NCBI RefSeq assembly: GCF_950295315.1
Contig: NC_080179.1
Span: forward strand, 76,815,303-76,879,302
Length of the DNA: 64,000 nt
Direction of reading: 5' to 3'
From: Erinaceus europaeus
Taxonomy: Eukaryota; Chordata; Mammalia; Eulipotyphla; Erinaceidae
The notes beneath the pieces were generated by a model that searched no databases, had not been told where the DNA came from, and saw only the letters and a list, made by a program, of their open reading frames with translations. Each line of letters starts with the position of its first letter. Positions within the stretch are counted from its first letter, which is position 1. The position numbers and the translations under genes were made by a program. This document shows positions 54,705 to 64,000 of the stretch, one piece after another.

Positions 54705-54706
54705 GC
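54674..54706. repeat. (GT)n microsatellite
   Basis: About 33 bp of GT with one GC step. Confidence 0.95.
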
Positions 54707-54859
54707 TCTTTGTCTGCATAATTAGATACAGCCTAGTAATCCTGAGATCTTAGTCGAATGGTCTAAAAAAGGCATCATAAATTCTCTAACAAGTTAGACT
54801 AGACCAAAGAAACTTGGTAATCTAGTAGAAAGGCCCAAAGAAGACAGACCCCATAAACC

Positions 54860-56296
54860 TAATACTGATTTGGATACAACAAGTGATACTCAATGATTGA
54901 ACAACTGGTAGAAAGTCCAAGCTCTTCAGATAAAGGAAGATTACAAAAGCTGGATACAGGCAAGAGGCTGGGTCACTTAATGACGACCCTTTTGGCCAAT
55001 ACCAGACCACCCCATCATCTGGGGCTCTAGTCTGGGAATCTGGATTCCCGCACAGGTACGATGGGCCTAGACCTCTAATAGGACCCTCTCTCCACCACCA
55101 CTGGTCACTCCCATCAGCAATGTTATCATAAGCTTTCTAGTTGGGCCTCTCCAGGAACTTATCCTGTCTATAAAGTATCAATGGTAAGGACTGCCTCATT
55201 TTCTGAAAGGAGGCTGGTTCATCCTACTCTCCCCCCCCAGGAAGACTGGTCCTACAATGAGTACAGACTAGAGTCTTCCCAGTTAGGACCATGAACTGTG
55301 AGCCCAGACCAACAGGGACTCAAAGGTTACATAGGATCCTAGGCTAAATAAGAATATATATGATGGGTAATATATATGATGGGTCAGGTGATGGGTAAAA
55401 AGTTAATTTTATTCATGGGTTTTTTTCAAAATTGAGTGCTACTTTCTGCCCTAATCCGGCTTTCTAGTTCCATTCTCAACTCTGACAGATGCCATCGTTC
55501 CAGACAATATTTTTGTCCATCTCCATGTTAGCTACCAAACTCAAGCAAAAACTATGAAACTCCTAGGAACAAAATCCCCTGTGGGCATGCCTAAAAAGAC
55601 TTTCTAGTTTCTTTCCACCCTAAGACCCTTTTCTCATTTGCTCTATTCCTCTTTGGTTCCTGGTCATTAACTATTTTGTCCCACCTTACATCTTACCACT
55701 TTTTGGCCACCGTGTTGCAGGTGATATGATTGTATCCTGACTCTCCTAGGCAATGACCTCACCAATATGTCCCTGAATCACCCCTCTCCAGAGCCCTACC
55801 CCACTAGAGAAAGACAGAAACAGGCTGGGGGTGTGTATTGACCAGATAACACCCATAACGTCCACATCCAGTGGAGAAGCAATTACAGAAGCCAGAACTC
55901 CCAATTTTTGCAACCCCCCAAAAGCATTATGGACTTATATTCCCAGAAGGGGAAAAATGATATGGAAAGATGGTCATAGGGCTCTGAATCAACTCTGTCA
56001 GGACCCAGAGAGAGCAGAGGAAAAAAGGAAGGACACTCAAAAGTAGTAATAGAGGTAGGTGTGACTTAGAAAGGAAAAGAGTGAAGGCCATAGGGGGAAA
56101 AATGGGCACATATGTAAATATAGACAGATTGTTACAAAAACAATAGTTAACCCATATCTGAAGCCCTGAGAAAACTTCTATAGCTTCTAGTGGAGATGAT
56201 GAGGATACAGAGATTTGGTGGTGGGAATGGTGCAGCATTATAAACCTGTTATCTCATAATTTTGTAAATCAATATTAAGTCACTAATAAAATAAAA
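54860..56296 (+). mobile_element. Unclassified poly(A) retroposon, long subfamily
   Basis: About 1.4 kb. It is collinear with 12185-14337 from the 'AAGCTGGATACAGGCAAGAGGCTGG' section onward. It contains an extra segment of about 200 bp (55965-56180) absent from the short subfamily, and ends 'GGTGGTGGGAATGGTGCAGC...CACTAATAAAATAAAA'. More diverged, so older. It lies 280 bp downstream of the first UNC13C exon. Confidence 0.75.
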
Positions 56297-56576
56297 AAAT
56301 CATATTGGACTATGATACATTTTTCTCCAAAAGATAAACTTTCAAATGTCAAATAAGACAAATTTGACAGCCATTGCCACTATTTAAAATTAATTTATAT
56401 GGGAAAATGCCATTTCAGTCACTGTTAAAACAAAGCCAACCAAACTTTTTCTCCCAGAGTGGATTTAATTAGGACTTCATCTCCATCGAACTCATTCACT
56501 TCATCAGAAATGACGAAAGGGGTTTGGGAAAGGAATCACATGAGAGTTTCCCTACTATTTAGCAATAAACACTTAC

Positions 56577-56700
56577 AGTTTGATCTGTCAGAGGAGGGAG
56601 AACAATTTGCTTTTCTATTTTGTTAAGGACTAACTTCCAGAGCTCTTTCAAGACTCGCTTCAGGACAGTCTTCTCACAGATTTTTGCTGAAAGACTTAAT
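56577..56700 (-). CDS. UNC13C: UNC13C exon (MUN/MHD2 region), first of four in window
   Basis: Internal coding exon, 124 bp, read on the minus strand. The acceptor is a T-rich tract ending TTTGTTTCAG just above 56700 and the donor is GTAAGT at 56571-56576. One base completes a codon begun in the previous exon, followed by 41 codons with no stop. The peptide includes [13 protein letters not shown] and ends [10 protein letters not shown], the signature of the Munc13 MUN/MHD2 domain. Munc13 proteins prime synaptic vesicles by opening syntaxin-1 held by Munc18 and promoting SNARE assembly at the presynaptic membrane. The exon ends in phase 0, matching the next one. UNC13C is favoured because the following exons differ from what I recall of UNC13A and UNC13B. 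The previous exon is not visible between here and 64000. Confidence 0.92.
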
Positions 56701-56984
56701 CTGAAACAAAACATAGCAGGGCATCAACTTCCTGTGCTTATCAGAAATTTATCCTCTTCAGTACTGAAATCCCAACAACTGAATAGAACTTTACAGTTTC
56801 AAGTGCTCTTTTATTTACTGAAAAAAAATATGATTTCAAAATAAGTTTCATTTCATTGTGCATTAGATAATTTACCACTCCATAGAAAGTGAATTTAGAG
56901 TAACCCCTTTCTTGAGTGGGCCCTCAAATCAATGTCAGAACTCCCAAATCATTTGTCTTCTCTTTTCTTAAATATGTTATTTGT

Positions 56985-57054
56985 TTTATTTTAATGTGTG
57001 TGTGTGTGAGAGAGAGAGAGAGAAAGCGATCACACTTCAGATATATTTATTTTA

Positions 57055-57102
<48 letters not shown>

Positions 57103-57142
57103 AAGCGATCACACTTCAGGTATATTTATTTTAATGTGTGTT

Positions 57143-57175
<33 letters not shown>

Positions 57176-57215
57176 AGGCGATCACACTTCAGATATATTT
57201 ATTTTAATGTGTGTT

Positions 57216-57248
<33 letters not shown>

Positions 57249-57288
57249 AGGCGATCACACTTCAGATATATTTATTTTAATGTGTGTT

Positions 57289-57321
<33 letters not shown>

Positions 57322-57361
57322 AGGCGATCACACTTCAGATATATTTATTTTAATGTGTGTT

Positions 57362-57396
<35 letters not shown>

Positions 57397-57436
57397 AGGC
57401 GATCACACTTCAGATATATTTATTTTAATGTGTGTT

Positions 57437-57469
<33 letters not shown>

Positions 57470-57635
57470 AGGCGATCACACTTCAGATATATTTATTTTA
57501 ATGTGTGTTTGTGTGTGTGTGAGAGAGAGAGAAAGCGATCACACTTCAGATATATTTATTTTAATGTGTGTTTGTGTGTGTGTGAGAGAGAGAGAAAGCG
57601 ATCACACTTCAGGTATATTTATTTTAATGTGTGTT

Positions 57636-57668
<33 letters not shown>

Positions 57669-57708
57669 AGGCGATCACACTTCAGATATATTTATTTTAA
57701 TGTGTGTT

Positions 57709-57739
<31 letters not shown>

Positions 57740-57779
57740 AAGCGATCACACTTCAGATATATTTATTTTAATGTGTGTT

Positions 57780-57812
<33 letters not shown>

Positions 57813-57895
57813 AGGCGATCACACTTCAGATATATTTATTTTAATGTGTGTGTGTGTGAGAGAGAGAGAGAAAGCGATCACACTTCAGATATATT
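56985..57895. repeat. Compound (GT)n(GA)n minisatellite, 13 units
   Basis: Thirteen copies of a unit of about 62-79 bp: TTTTAATGTGTGTTTG, (GT)n, (GA)n, then AAGGCGATCACACTTCAG and ATATATTTA. The constant part is nearly invariant while the GT and GA runs vary. It starts about 285 bp from the first UNC13C exon, in the upstream intron, and abuts a reversed SINE. Confidence 0.97.
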
Positions 57896-57899
57896 GATA

Positions 57900-57994
57900 C
57901 AGAGAGAGACCAGAGCGTTGCTCAGCTCTAGCTTAAGGTGGTCACGCCAGGGCTTGATTGAAACTGGGACCTTGGGACCTCAGACATGAAAGCC
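57900..57994 (-). mobile_element. tRNA SINE, reversed
   Basis: 'ACCAGAGCGTTGCTCAGCTCTAGCTTAAGGTGGTCACGC...GACCTCAGACATGAAAG'. The minisatellite occupies the place of its A-rich tail. Confidence 0.75.
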
Positions 57995-57995
57995 T

Positions 57996-58296
57996 GTTTT
58001 TATTTATTTATTTATTCATTTAGCCTCCAGAGTTATCGCTGGGGCTCGTTGCTGGCACTACAAAGCCACTGCTTCTGGGGGTCATCATTATTGGATAGGA
58101 CAGAGAGAGAAACTGCGAGAGGAGGGGGAGATAGAGAGAAAGAGAGACACCTGCAGACCTGTTTCACCACTTGTGAAGGAACCCCAGTCCCACCCTGCAG
58201 GTGGGGAGCCAGAGGCTCAAGCTGGGTCCATGTGGAGGCCCCTGGGCTTAGTCGTGCTCTGTGTTCTTAGCCCAGTGCACCACTGCCCAGCACCTT
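57996..58296 (-). mobile_element. tRNA SINE, extended form, reversed
   Basis: (TTTA)n, 'GCCTCCAGAGTTATCGCTGGGGCTCG', body, 'CACCCTGCAGGTGGGGAGCC', 'GAGGCTCAAGCTGGGTCC' and a 'GTGCACCACTGCCCAGC' head. Confidence 0.8.
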
Positions 58297-58299
58297 GTT

Positions 58300-58556
58300 C
58301 CCTTAGCATCAGCACAATTATTGCTGGGGCTCTGTGCCTGCATAACTCTACCATTTCTGGTGATCACCTTTTCTTTCTCTTTTCTACTAGTTTATTTATT
58401 TATTATTTGTTTAGGCAAAAGACAGATGGACGGGGAGACACCTGCAGCACTGTTCCACTAATTGTGAAGCTTCTCCCTTGTAGGTGGGGACTGGGTTTTA
58501 ACATCCCCACTGACATGTTCACTCAACCGGTGTACTACCACCTGGCCCCCCGTTTG
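58300..58556 (-). mobile_element. tRNA SINE, extended form, reversed
   Basis: 'ATTATTGCTGGGGCTCTGTGCCTGCATAACTCTACC', short body, 'GTAGGTGGGGACTGGGTTTTAAC' and 'CGGTGTACTACCACCTGGCCCC' head. Confidence 0.8.
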
Positions 58557-59139
58557 TTACCGTTAAGATTCCAAATTTACTAGTTGTAAAACCTTTGATA
58601 TACTTCTTGCAATTTTTCCTCATGCTGAGAAATGAAGGTAACAAAATCTAGTATTTTTATGCCAACTTAGTTGAAAGACCACTTATCATCTATTAATAGA
58701 ACTATCTGAGGAATAAAAACAAAACAAAACAAAAATCAGGTGCAACAAGGCTAAGTCAGGAACATGTCCAAGTAAGTAAAGCTGGTAAGAGTCTCTTCCC
58801 CCAAGTTCACTCTCTCCAGGGATGCCTCCTGCTCCTCTGTTAAGTGTTCATGCAAGTCCGGCCACAGATGAAACTCAGGCTGCAGACACAGTTACTGAGG
58901 GCACCATGACGCGCGTATAGTAACGCCTGCCAGGTTGCTTCACAGAGGACCAGAGATGGTGTGCATATAGCAGGAGAGCCTGCCTGATTCCCCACAGTGC
59001 TGCTGAGTATTCTGCATCCTTTCAGACCCAACTCCGAATCTACAGTCTGGTTCTGAGTGAGACAGAGTTGACTGTCTAATATTGACAGATATACAGGACT
59101 AACGGTAACTGATGTTCGAAACTAAACTGAATATTGAAA
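58557..59139. other. Intronic sequence, nothing recognised
   Basis: GC-moderate stretch at 58800-59040 checked for the preceding UNC13C exon without success. Confidence 0.4.
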
Positions 59140-59640
59140 GCTATGGCTGACAGTTGGCTCACCCAGTAGAGAGCACCTTTTGTTTAAGCTTTCTTTTTTT
59201 CAATATTTTTATTTATTCCCTTTTGTTGCCCTTGTTGTTTATTGTTGTTGTAGTTATTATTGTTGTTGTCATTGTTGTTGGATAGGACAGAGAGAAATGG
59301 AGAGAGGAGGGGAAGCCAGAGAGGGGGAGAGAAAGACAGACACCTGCAGACCTGCTTCACCGCCTGGGAAGCGACTCCCCTGCAGGTGGGGAGCTGGGGG
59401 CTTGAACTGGGATCCTTATGCTGGTCCCTGCGCTTAGTGCCACTGGTGCTTAACCTGCTGTGCTACCACCTGACTCCCGAGAGCTCCTTTTCACGTGCAA
59501 GATCTGGGTTCAAACCACCCGGCCAACACATAGGAACACTGCAGAGAGAAGCTTTATGAATGGTGAAGGGATGCTGTGGCGTCTCTCCTCTGCCTCTCTA
59601 TTCCTCTCAGTCTGTCTCAGTCTCAACTATCTAGAGCAAA
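59140..59640 (+). mobile_element. Old tRNA SINE split by a young SINE
   Basis: The head 'GCTGACAGTTGGCTCACCCAGTAGAGAGC' (59142-59181) and the continuation 'CAAGATCTGGGTTCAAACCACCCGG...GAATGGTGAAGGGATGCTGTGGCGTCTC' (59479-59640) flank the next element. Confidence 0.65.
59182..59478 (-). mobile_element. Full-length ERI-type SINE
   Basis: Reverse copy nested in the older plus-strand SINE. The flanks AGAGCACCTTTT and AGAGCTCCTTTT are an almost perfect duplication. Confidence 0.93.
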
Positions 59641-59799
59641 GGGAAAAATATGCCTGTTGGGAGTGGAGGAACCACGCATATAATGAACCACAGGCATAAC
59701 CCTATTGGCAGAAAAAATATGAAAAGCATGTGATGTGTGAAAGCCAAAGAGATTTATAATATAATATATACTATATTTTCTTTCTTTTGTTGTTGTTCA

Positions 59800-59958
59800 T
59801 TTGTTTCTTCTTTTTTCTATTAAGACAAAGTGGGAGAGAAGCAAGGTGCTAAAGCAGAAGAGACCACAGCATTGCAACTCCCTTCAGTGTGGTGGTGGCC
59901 AGGCTTGAACCTGGGGCATGCATACGGCAAAGCCAAGCAAGTCCAGTCGGGGTACTTG
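59800..59958 (-). mobile_element. Old tRNA SINE, reversed, next to the satellite
   Basis: 'TTTTTCTATTAAGACAAAGTGGGAGAG', 'GGCCAGGCTTGAACCTGGGGC' (reversed box B). Its head ends where the 59-bp array starts. Confidence 0.6.
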
Positions 59959-59959
59959 A

Positions 59960-62900
59960 CCATGCTGAAGTATTAATCCTCCCCTGTAGCCTGGGAGGGG
60001 CTCAGTGCTAACACATTCCCATGCTGAAGTATTATTCCTCCTCTGTAGCCTGGGAGGGGCTCAGTGCTAACACATTCCCATGCTGAAGTATTATTCCTCC
60101 CCTGTAGCCTGGGAGGGGCTCAGTGCTAACACATTCCCATGCTGAAGCATTATTCCTCCCCTGTAGCCTGGGTGGGGCTCAGTGCTAACACATTCCCATG
60201 CTGAAGTATTATTCCTCCCCTGTAGCCTGGGTGGGGCTCAGTGCTAACACATTCCCATGCTGAAGTATTATTCCTCCCCTGTAGCCTGGGAGGGGCTCAG
60301 TGCTAACACATTCCCATGCTGAAGTATTATTCCTCCCCTGTAGCCTGGGTGGGGCTCAGTGCTAACACATTCCCATGCTGAAGTATTATTCCTCCCCTGT
60401 AGCCTGGGTGGGGCTCAGTGCTAACACATTCCCATGCTGAAGTATTATTCCTCCCCTGTAGCCTGGGAGGGGCTCAGTGCTAACACATTCCCATGCTGAA
60501 GCATTATTCCTCCCCTGTAGCCTGGGAGGGGCTCAGTGCTAACACATTCCCATGCTGAAGTATTATTCCTCCCCTGTAGCCTGGGTGGGGCTCAGTGCTA
60601 ACACATTCCCATGCTGAAGTATTATTCCTCCCCTGTAGCCTGGGAGGGGCTCAGTGCTAACACATTCCCATGCTGAAGTATTATTCCTCCCCTGTAGCCT
60701 GGGTGGGGCTCAGTGCTAACACATTCCCATGCTGAAGTATTATTCCTCCCCTGTAGCCTGGGTGGGGCTCAGTGCTAACACATTCCCATGCTGAAGCATT
60801 ATTCCTCCCCTGTAGCCTGGGAGGGGCTCAGTGCTAACACATTCCCATGCTGAAGCATTATTCCTCCCCTGTAGCCTGGGAGGGGCTCAGTGTTAACACA
60901 TTCCCATGCTGAAGTATTATTCCTCCCCTGTAGCCTGGGAGGGGCTCAGTGTTAACACATTCCCATGCTGAAGTATTATTCCTCCCCTGTAGCCTGGGAG
61001 GGGCTCAGTGTTAACACATTCCCATGCTGAAGTATTATTCCTCCCCTGTAGCCTGGGAGGGGCTCAGTGTTAACACATTCCCATGCTGAAGTATTATTCC
61101 TCCCCTGTAGCCTGGGAGGGGCTCAGTGTTAACACATTCCCATGCTGAAGTATTATTCCTCCCCTGTAGCCTGGGAGGGGCTCAGTGTTAACAAATTCCC
61201 ATGCTGAAGTATTATTCCTCCCCTGTAGCCTGGGAGGGGCTCAGTGTTAACACATTCCCATGCTGAAGTATTATTCCTCCCCTGTAGCCTGGGTGGGGCT
61301 CAGTGCTAACACATTCCCATGCTGAAGTATTATTCTTCCCCTGTAGCCTGGGAGGGGCTCAGTGCTAACACATTCCCATGCTGAAGTATTATTCCTCCCC
61401 TGTAGCCTGGGAGGGGCTCAGTGTTAACACATTCCCATGCTGAAGTATTATTCCTCCCCTGTAGCCTGGGAGGGGCTCAGTGTTAACACATTCCCATGCT
61501 GAAGTATTATTCCTCCCCTGTAGCCTGGGAGGGGCTCAGTGTTAACACATTCCCATGCTGAAGTATTATTCCTCCCCTGTAGCCTGGGAGGGGCTCAGTG
61601 CTAACACATTCCCATGCTGAAGTATTATTCCTCCCCTGTAGCCTGGGAGGGGCTCAGTGCTAACACATTCCCATGCTGAAGTATTATTCCTCCCCTGTAG
61701 CCTGGGAGGGGCTCAGTGCTAACACATTCCCATGCTGAAGTATTACTCCTCCCCTGTAGCCTGGGAGGGGCTCAGTGCTAACACATTCCCATGCTGAAGT
61801 ATTACTCTTCCCCTGTAGCCTGGGAGGGGCTCAGTGCTAACACATTCCCATGCTGAAGTATTATTCCTCCCCTGTAGCCTGGGAGGGGCTCAGTGCTAAC
61901 ACATTCCCATGCTGAAGTATTATTCCTCCCCTGTAGCCTGGGAGGGGCTCAGTGCTAACACATTCCCATGCTGAAGTATTATTCCTCCCCTGTAGCCTGG
62001 GAGGGGCTCAGTGCTAACACATTCCCATGCTGAAGTATTAATCCTCCCCTGTAGCCTGGGAGGGGCTCAGTGCTAACACATTCCCATGCTGAAGTATTAC
62101 TCCTCCCCTGTAGCCTGGGAGGGGCTCAGTGCTAACACATTCCCATACTGAAGTATTACTCCTCCCCTGTAGCCTGGGAGGGGCTCAGTGCTAACACATT
62201 CCCATGCTGAAGTATTACTCCTCCCCTGTAGCCTGGGAGGGGCTCAGTGCTAACACATTCCCATGCTGAAGTATTATTCCTCCCCTGTAGCCTGGGAGGG
62301 GCTCAGTGCTAACACATTCCCATGCTGAAGTATTATTCCTCCACTGTAGCCTGGGTGGGGCTCAGTGCTAACACATTCCCATGCTGAAGTATTATTCCTC
62401 CACTGTAGCCTGGGAGGGGCTCAGTGTTAACACATTCCCATGCTGAAGTATTATTCCTCCACTGTAGCCTGGGAGGGGCTCAGTGCTAACACATTCCCAT
62501 GCTGAAGTATTATTCCTCCCCTGTAGCCTGGGTGGGGCTCAGTGTTAACACATTCCCATGCTGAAGTATTATTCCTCCCCTGTAGCCTGGGAGGGGCTGA
62601 GTGTTAACACTTTCCCATGCTGAAGTATTATTCCTCCCCTGTAGCCTGGGAGGGGCTGAGTGTTAACACTTTCCCATGCTGAAGTATTATTCCTCCCCTG
62701 TAGCCTGGGAGGGGCTGAGTGTTAACACTTTCCCATGCTGAAGTATTATTCCTCCCCTGTAGCCTGGGAGGGGCTCAGTGTTAACACATTCCCATGCTGA
62801 AGTATTATTCCTCCCCTGTAGCCTGGGTGGGGCTCAGTGCTAACACATTCCCATGCTGAAGCATTATTCCTCCCCTGTAGCCTGGGAGGGGCTCAGTGTT

Positions 62901-64000
62901 AACACATTCCCATGCTGAAGTATTACTCCTCCCCTGTAGCCTGGGAGGGGCTCAGTGCTAACACATTCCCATGCTGAAGTATTATTCCTCCCCTGTAGCC
63001 TGGGAGGGGCTCAGTGCTAACACATTCCCATGCTGAAGTATTATTCCTCCCCTGTAGCCTGGGTGGGGCTCAGTGCTAACACATTCCCATGCTGAAATAT
63101 TATTCCTCCCCTGTAGCCTGGGAGGGGCTCAGTGCTAACACATTCCCATGCTGAAGTATTATTCCTCCCCTGTAGCCTGGGTGGGGCTCAGTGCTAACAC
63201 ATTCCCATGCTGAAGTATTATTCCTCCCCTGTAGCCTGGGAGGGGCTCAGTGCTAACACATTCCCATGCTGAAGTATTATTCCTCCCCTGTAGCCTGGGA
63301 GGGGCTCAGTGCTAACACATTCCCATGCTGAAGTATTATTCCTCCCCTGTAGCCTGGGAGGGGCTCAGTGTTAACACATTCCCATGCTGAAGTATTATTC
63401 CTCCCCTGTAGCCTGGGAGGGGCTCAGTGTTAACACATTCCCATGCTGAAGTATTATTCCTCCCCTGTAGCCTGGGAGGGGCTCAGTGCTAACACATTCC
63501 CATGCTGAAGTATTATTCCTCCCCTGTAGCCTGGGAGGGGCTCAGTGCTAACACATTCCCATGCTGAAGTATTATTCCTCCCCTGTAGCCTGGGAGGGGC
63601 TCAGTGCTAACACATTCCCATGCTGAAGTATTACTCTTCCCCTGTAGCCTGGGAGGGGCTCAGTGCTAACACATTCCCATGCTGAAGTATTATTCCTCCC
63701 CTGTAGCCTGGGAGGGGCTCAGTGCTAACACATTCCCATGCTGAAGTATTACTCCTCCCCTGTAGCCTGGGAGGGGCTCAGTGCTAACACATTCCCATGC
63801 TGAAGTATTACTCCTCCCCTGTAGCCTGGGAGGGGCTCAGTGCTAACACATTCCCATGCTGAAGTATTACTCCTCCCCTGTAGCCTGGGAGGGGCTCAGT
63901 GCTAACACATTCCCATGCTGAAGTATTACTCCTCCCCTGTAGCCTGGGAGGGGCTCAGTGCTAACACATTCCCATGCTGAAGTATTACTCCTCCCCTGTA
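59960..64000. repeat. 59-bp satellite array, at least 68 units
   Basis: Exact 59-bp period from 59960 to the window end and beyond. The unit runs CCCATGCTGAAGTATTATTC, CTCCCCTGTAGCCTGGGAGG, GGCTCAGTGCTAACACATT. Units differ at a few sites: GGGAGGGG/GGGTGGGG, GTGCTAAC/GTGTTAAC, TATTATTCC/TATTACTCC. Variants occur in runs of neighbouring units, a sign of local unequal exchange. Stop codons (TAG, TAA, TGA) occur in the unit, so it is not coding. Each unit can form a small CCCCT/AGGGG hairpin. I do not recognise the family. Confidence 0.98.

Larger units (their letters stand above)
33667..56700 (-). other. UNC13C: UNC13C gene segment (four exons and three introns)
   Basis: The exons 56577-56700, 52485-52541, 47635-47715 and 33667-33814 are collinear on the minus strand with compatible phases (entry phase 2, then 0, 0, 0, exit phase 1). 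They give one continuous Munc13 MUN-domain peptide of about 136 residues. Visible introns are about 4.0, 4.8 and 13.8 kb and consist mostly of retroelements. Window sequence above 56700 should lie in the upstream intron and sequence below 33667 in the downstream intron, if the gene continues normally. No promoter, start codon or poly(A) site of the gene lies in the window. Confidence 0.9.

Noticed and set aside
56916..57700. Frames with VCVCVRERERE repeats
   Set aside because: Translation of the GT/GA minisatellite; unit lengths are not multiples of three, so frames shift between units.
437..60000. Recurrent peptides such as DRTERNGERRGRQRGGEKDR, and CRCLSFSPPLCLPLLSPFLS
   Set aside because: These are the two strands of the ERI-type SINE read as protein, occurring wherever a copy lies. 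They are not genes.
59960..64000. Direct-repeat array considered as CRISPR
   Set aside because: Units are contiguous with no unique spacers, in a mammalian intron with no cas genes.

Overview
The window is nuclear DNA of a mammal, almost certainly a hedgehog (Erinaceus-like). The evidence is dense tRNA-derived SINEs ending in AATAAA/A-rich tails, a jockey/Ingi-like non-LTR retrotransposon matching the Vingi clade (reported among mammals only from hedgehogs), and L1/HAL1-like, L2 and MIR debris. Long open frames are mostly artefacts: antisense readings of the SINE, or readings of CA-rich, CTTC or GT/GA arrays.

The only host coding sequence I can support is on the minus strand: four exons of an UNC13 (Munc13) gene, best read as UNC13C. 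In transcription order they lie at 56577-56700, 52485-52541, 47635-47715 and 33667-33814. Each has a splice acceptor and donor, the phases are compatible, and together they encode about 136 consecutive residues of the C-terminal MUN/MHD2 region before the C2C domain. Everything else reads as intronic. The first 33.6 kb would be the next intron, because I found no C2C exon there.

Layout. 1-5.5 kb: SINEs, L1 3' fragments and copies of an unclassified poly(A)-tailed retroposon. 7.5-8.4 kb: 3' end and LTR of an older ERV. 9.58-10.72 kb: a CA/CACT array. 12.2-14.3 kb: the fullest retroposon copy. 15.3-16.3 kb: a solo LTR broken by two SINEs. 19-21 kb: more retroposon ends. 24.7-28.9 kb: a second long retroposon copy split by a compact LTR element that has both LTRs, a 6-bp target duplication, a primer-binding site and a polypurine tract but no gag/pol. 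29.5-39.6 kb: L1/HAL1-like copies, two of which share a SINE at one position. 40.07-40.94 kb: a 5'-inverted Vingi copy. 44-46 kb: nested SINEs in L1 and an inverted retroposon. 48.2-48.7 kb: head-to-head LTRs. 56.99-57.9 kb: a GT/GA compound minisatellite close to an exon. 59.96 kb to the window end: a 59-bp satellite, at least 68 units.

The genes do not form an operon or system. The biology is one large synaptic gene whose introns record successive retrotransposition waves. Positions of old repeats are approximate; exons, target-site duplications and tandem arrays were read base by base.
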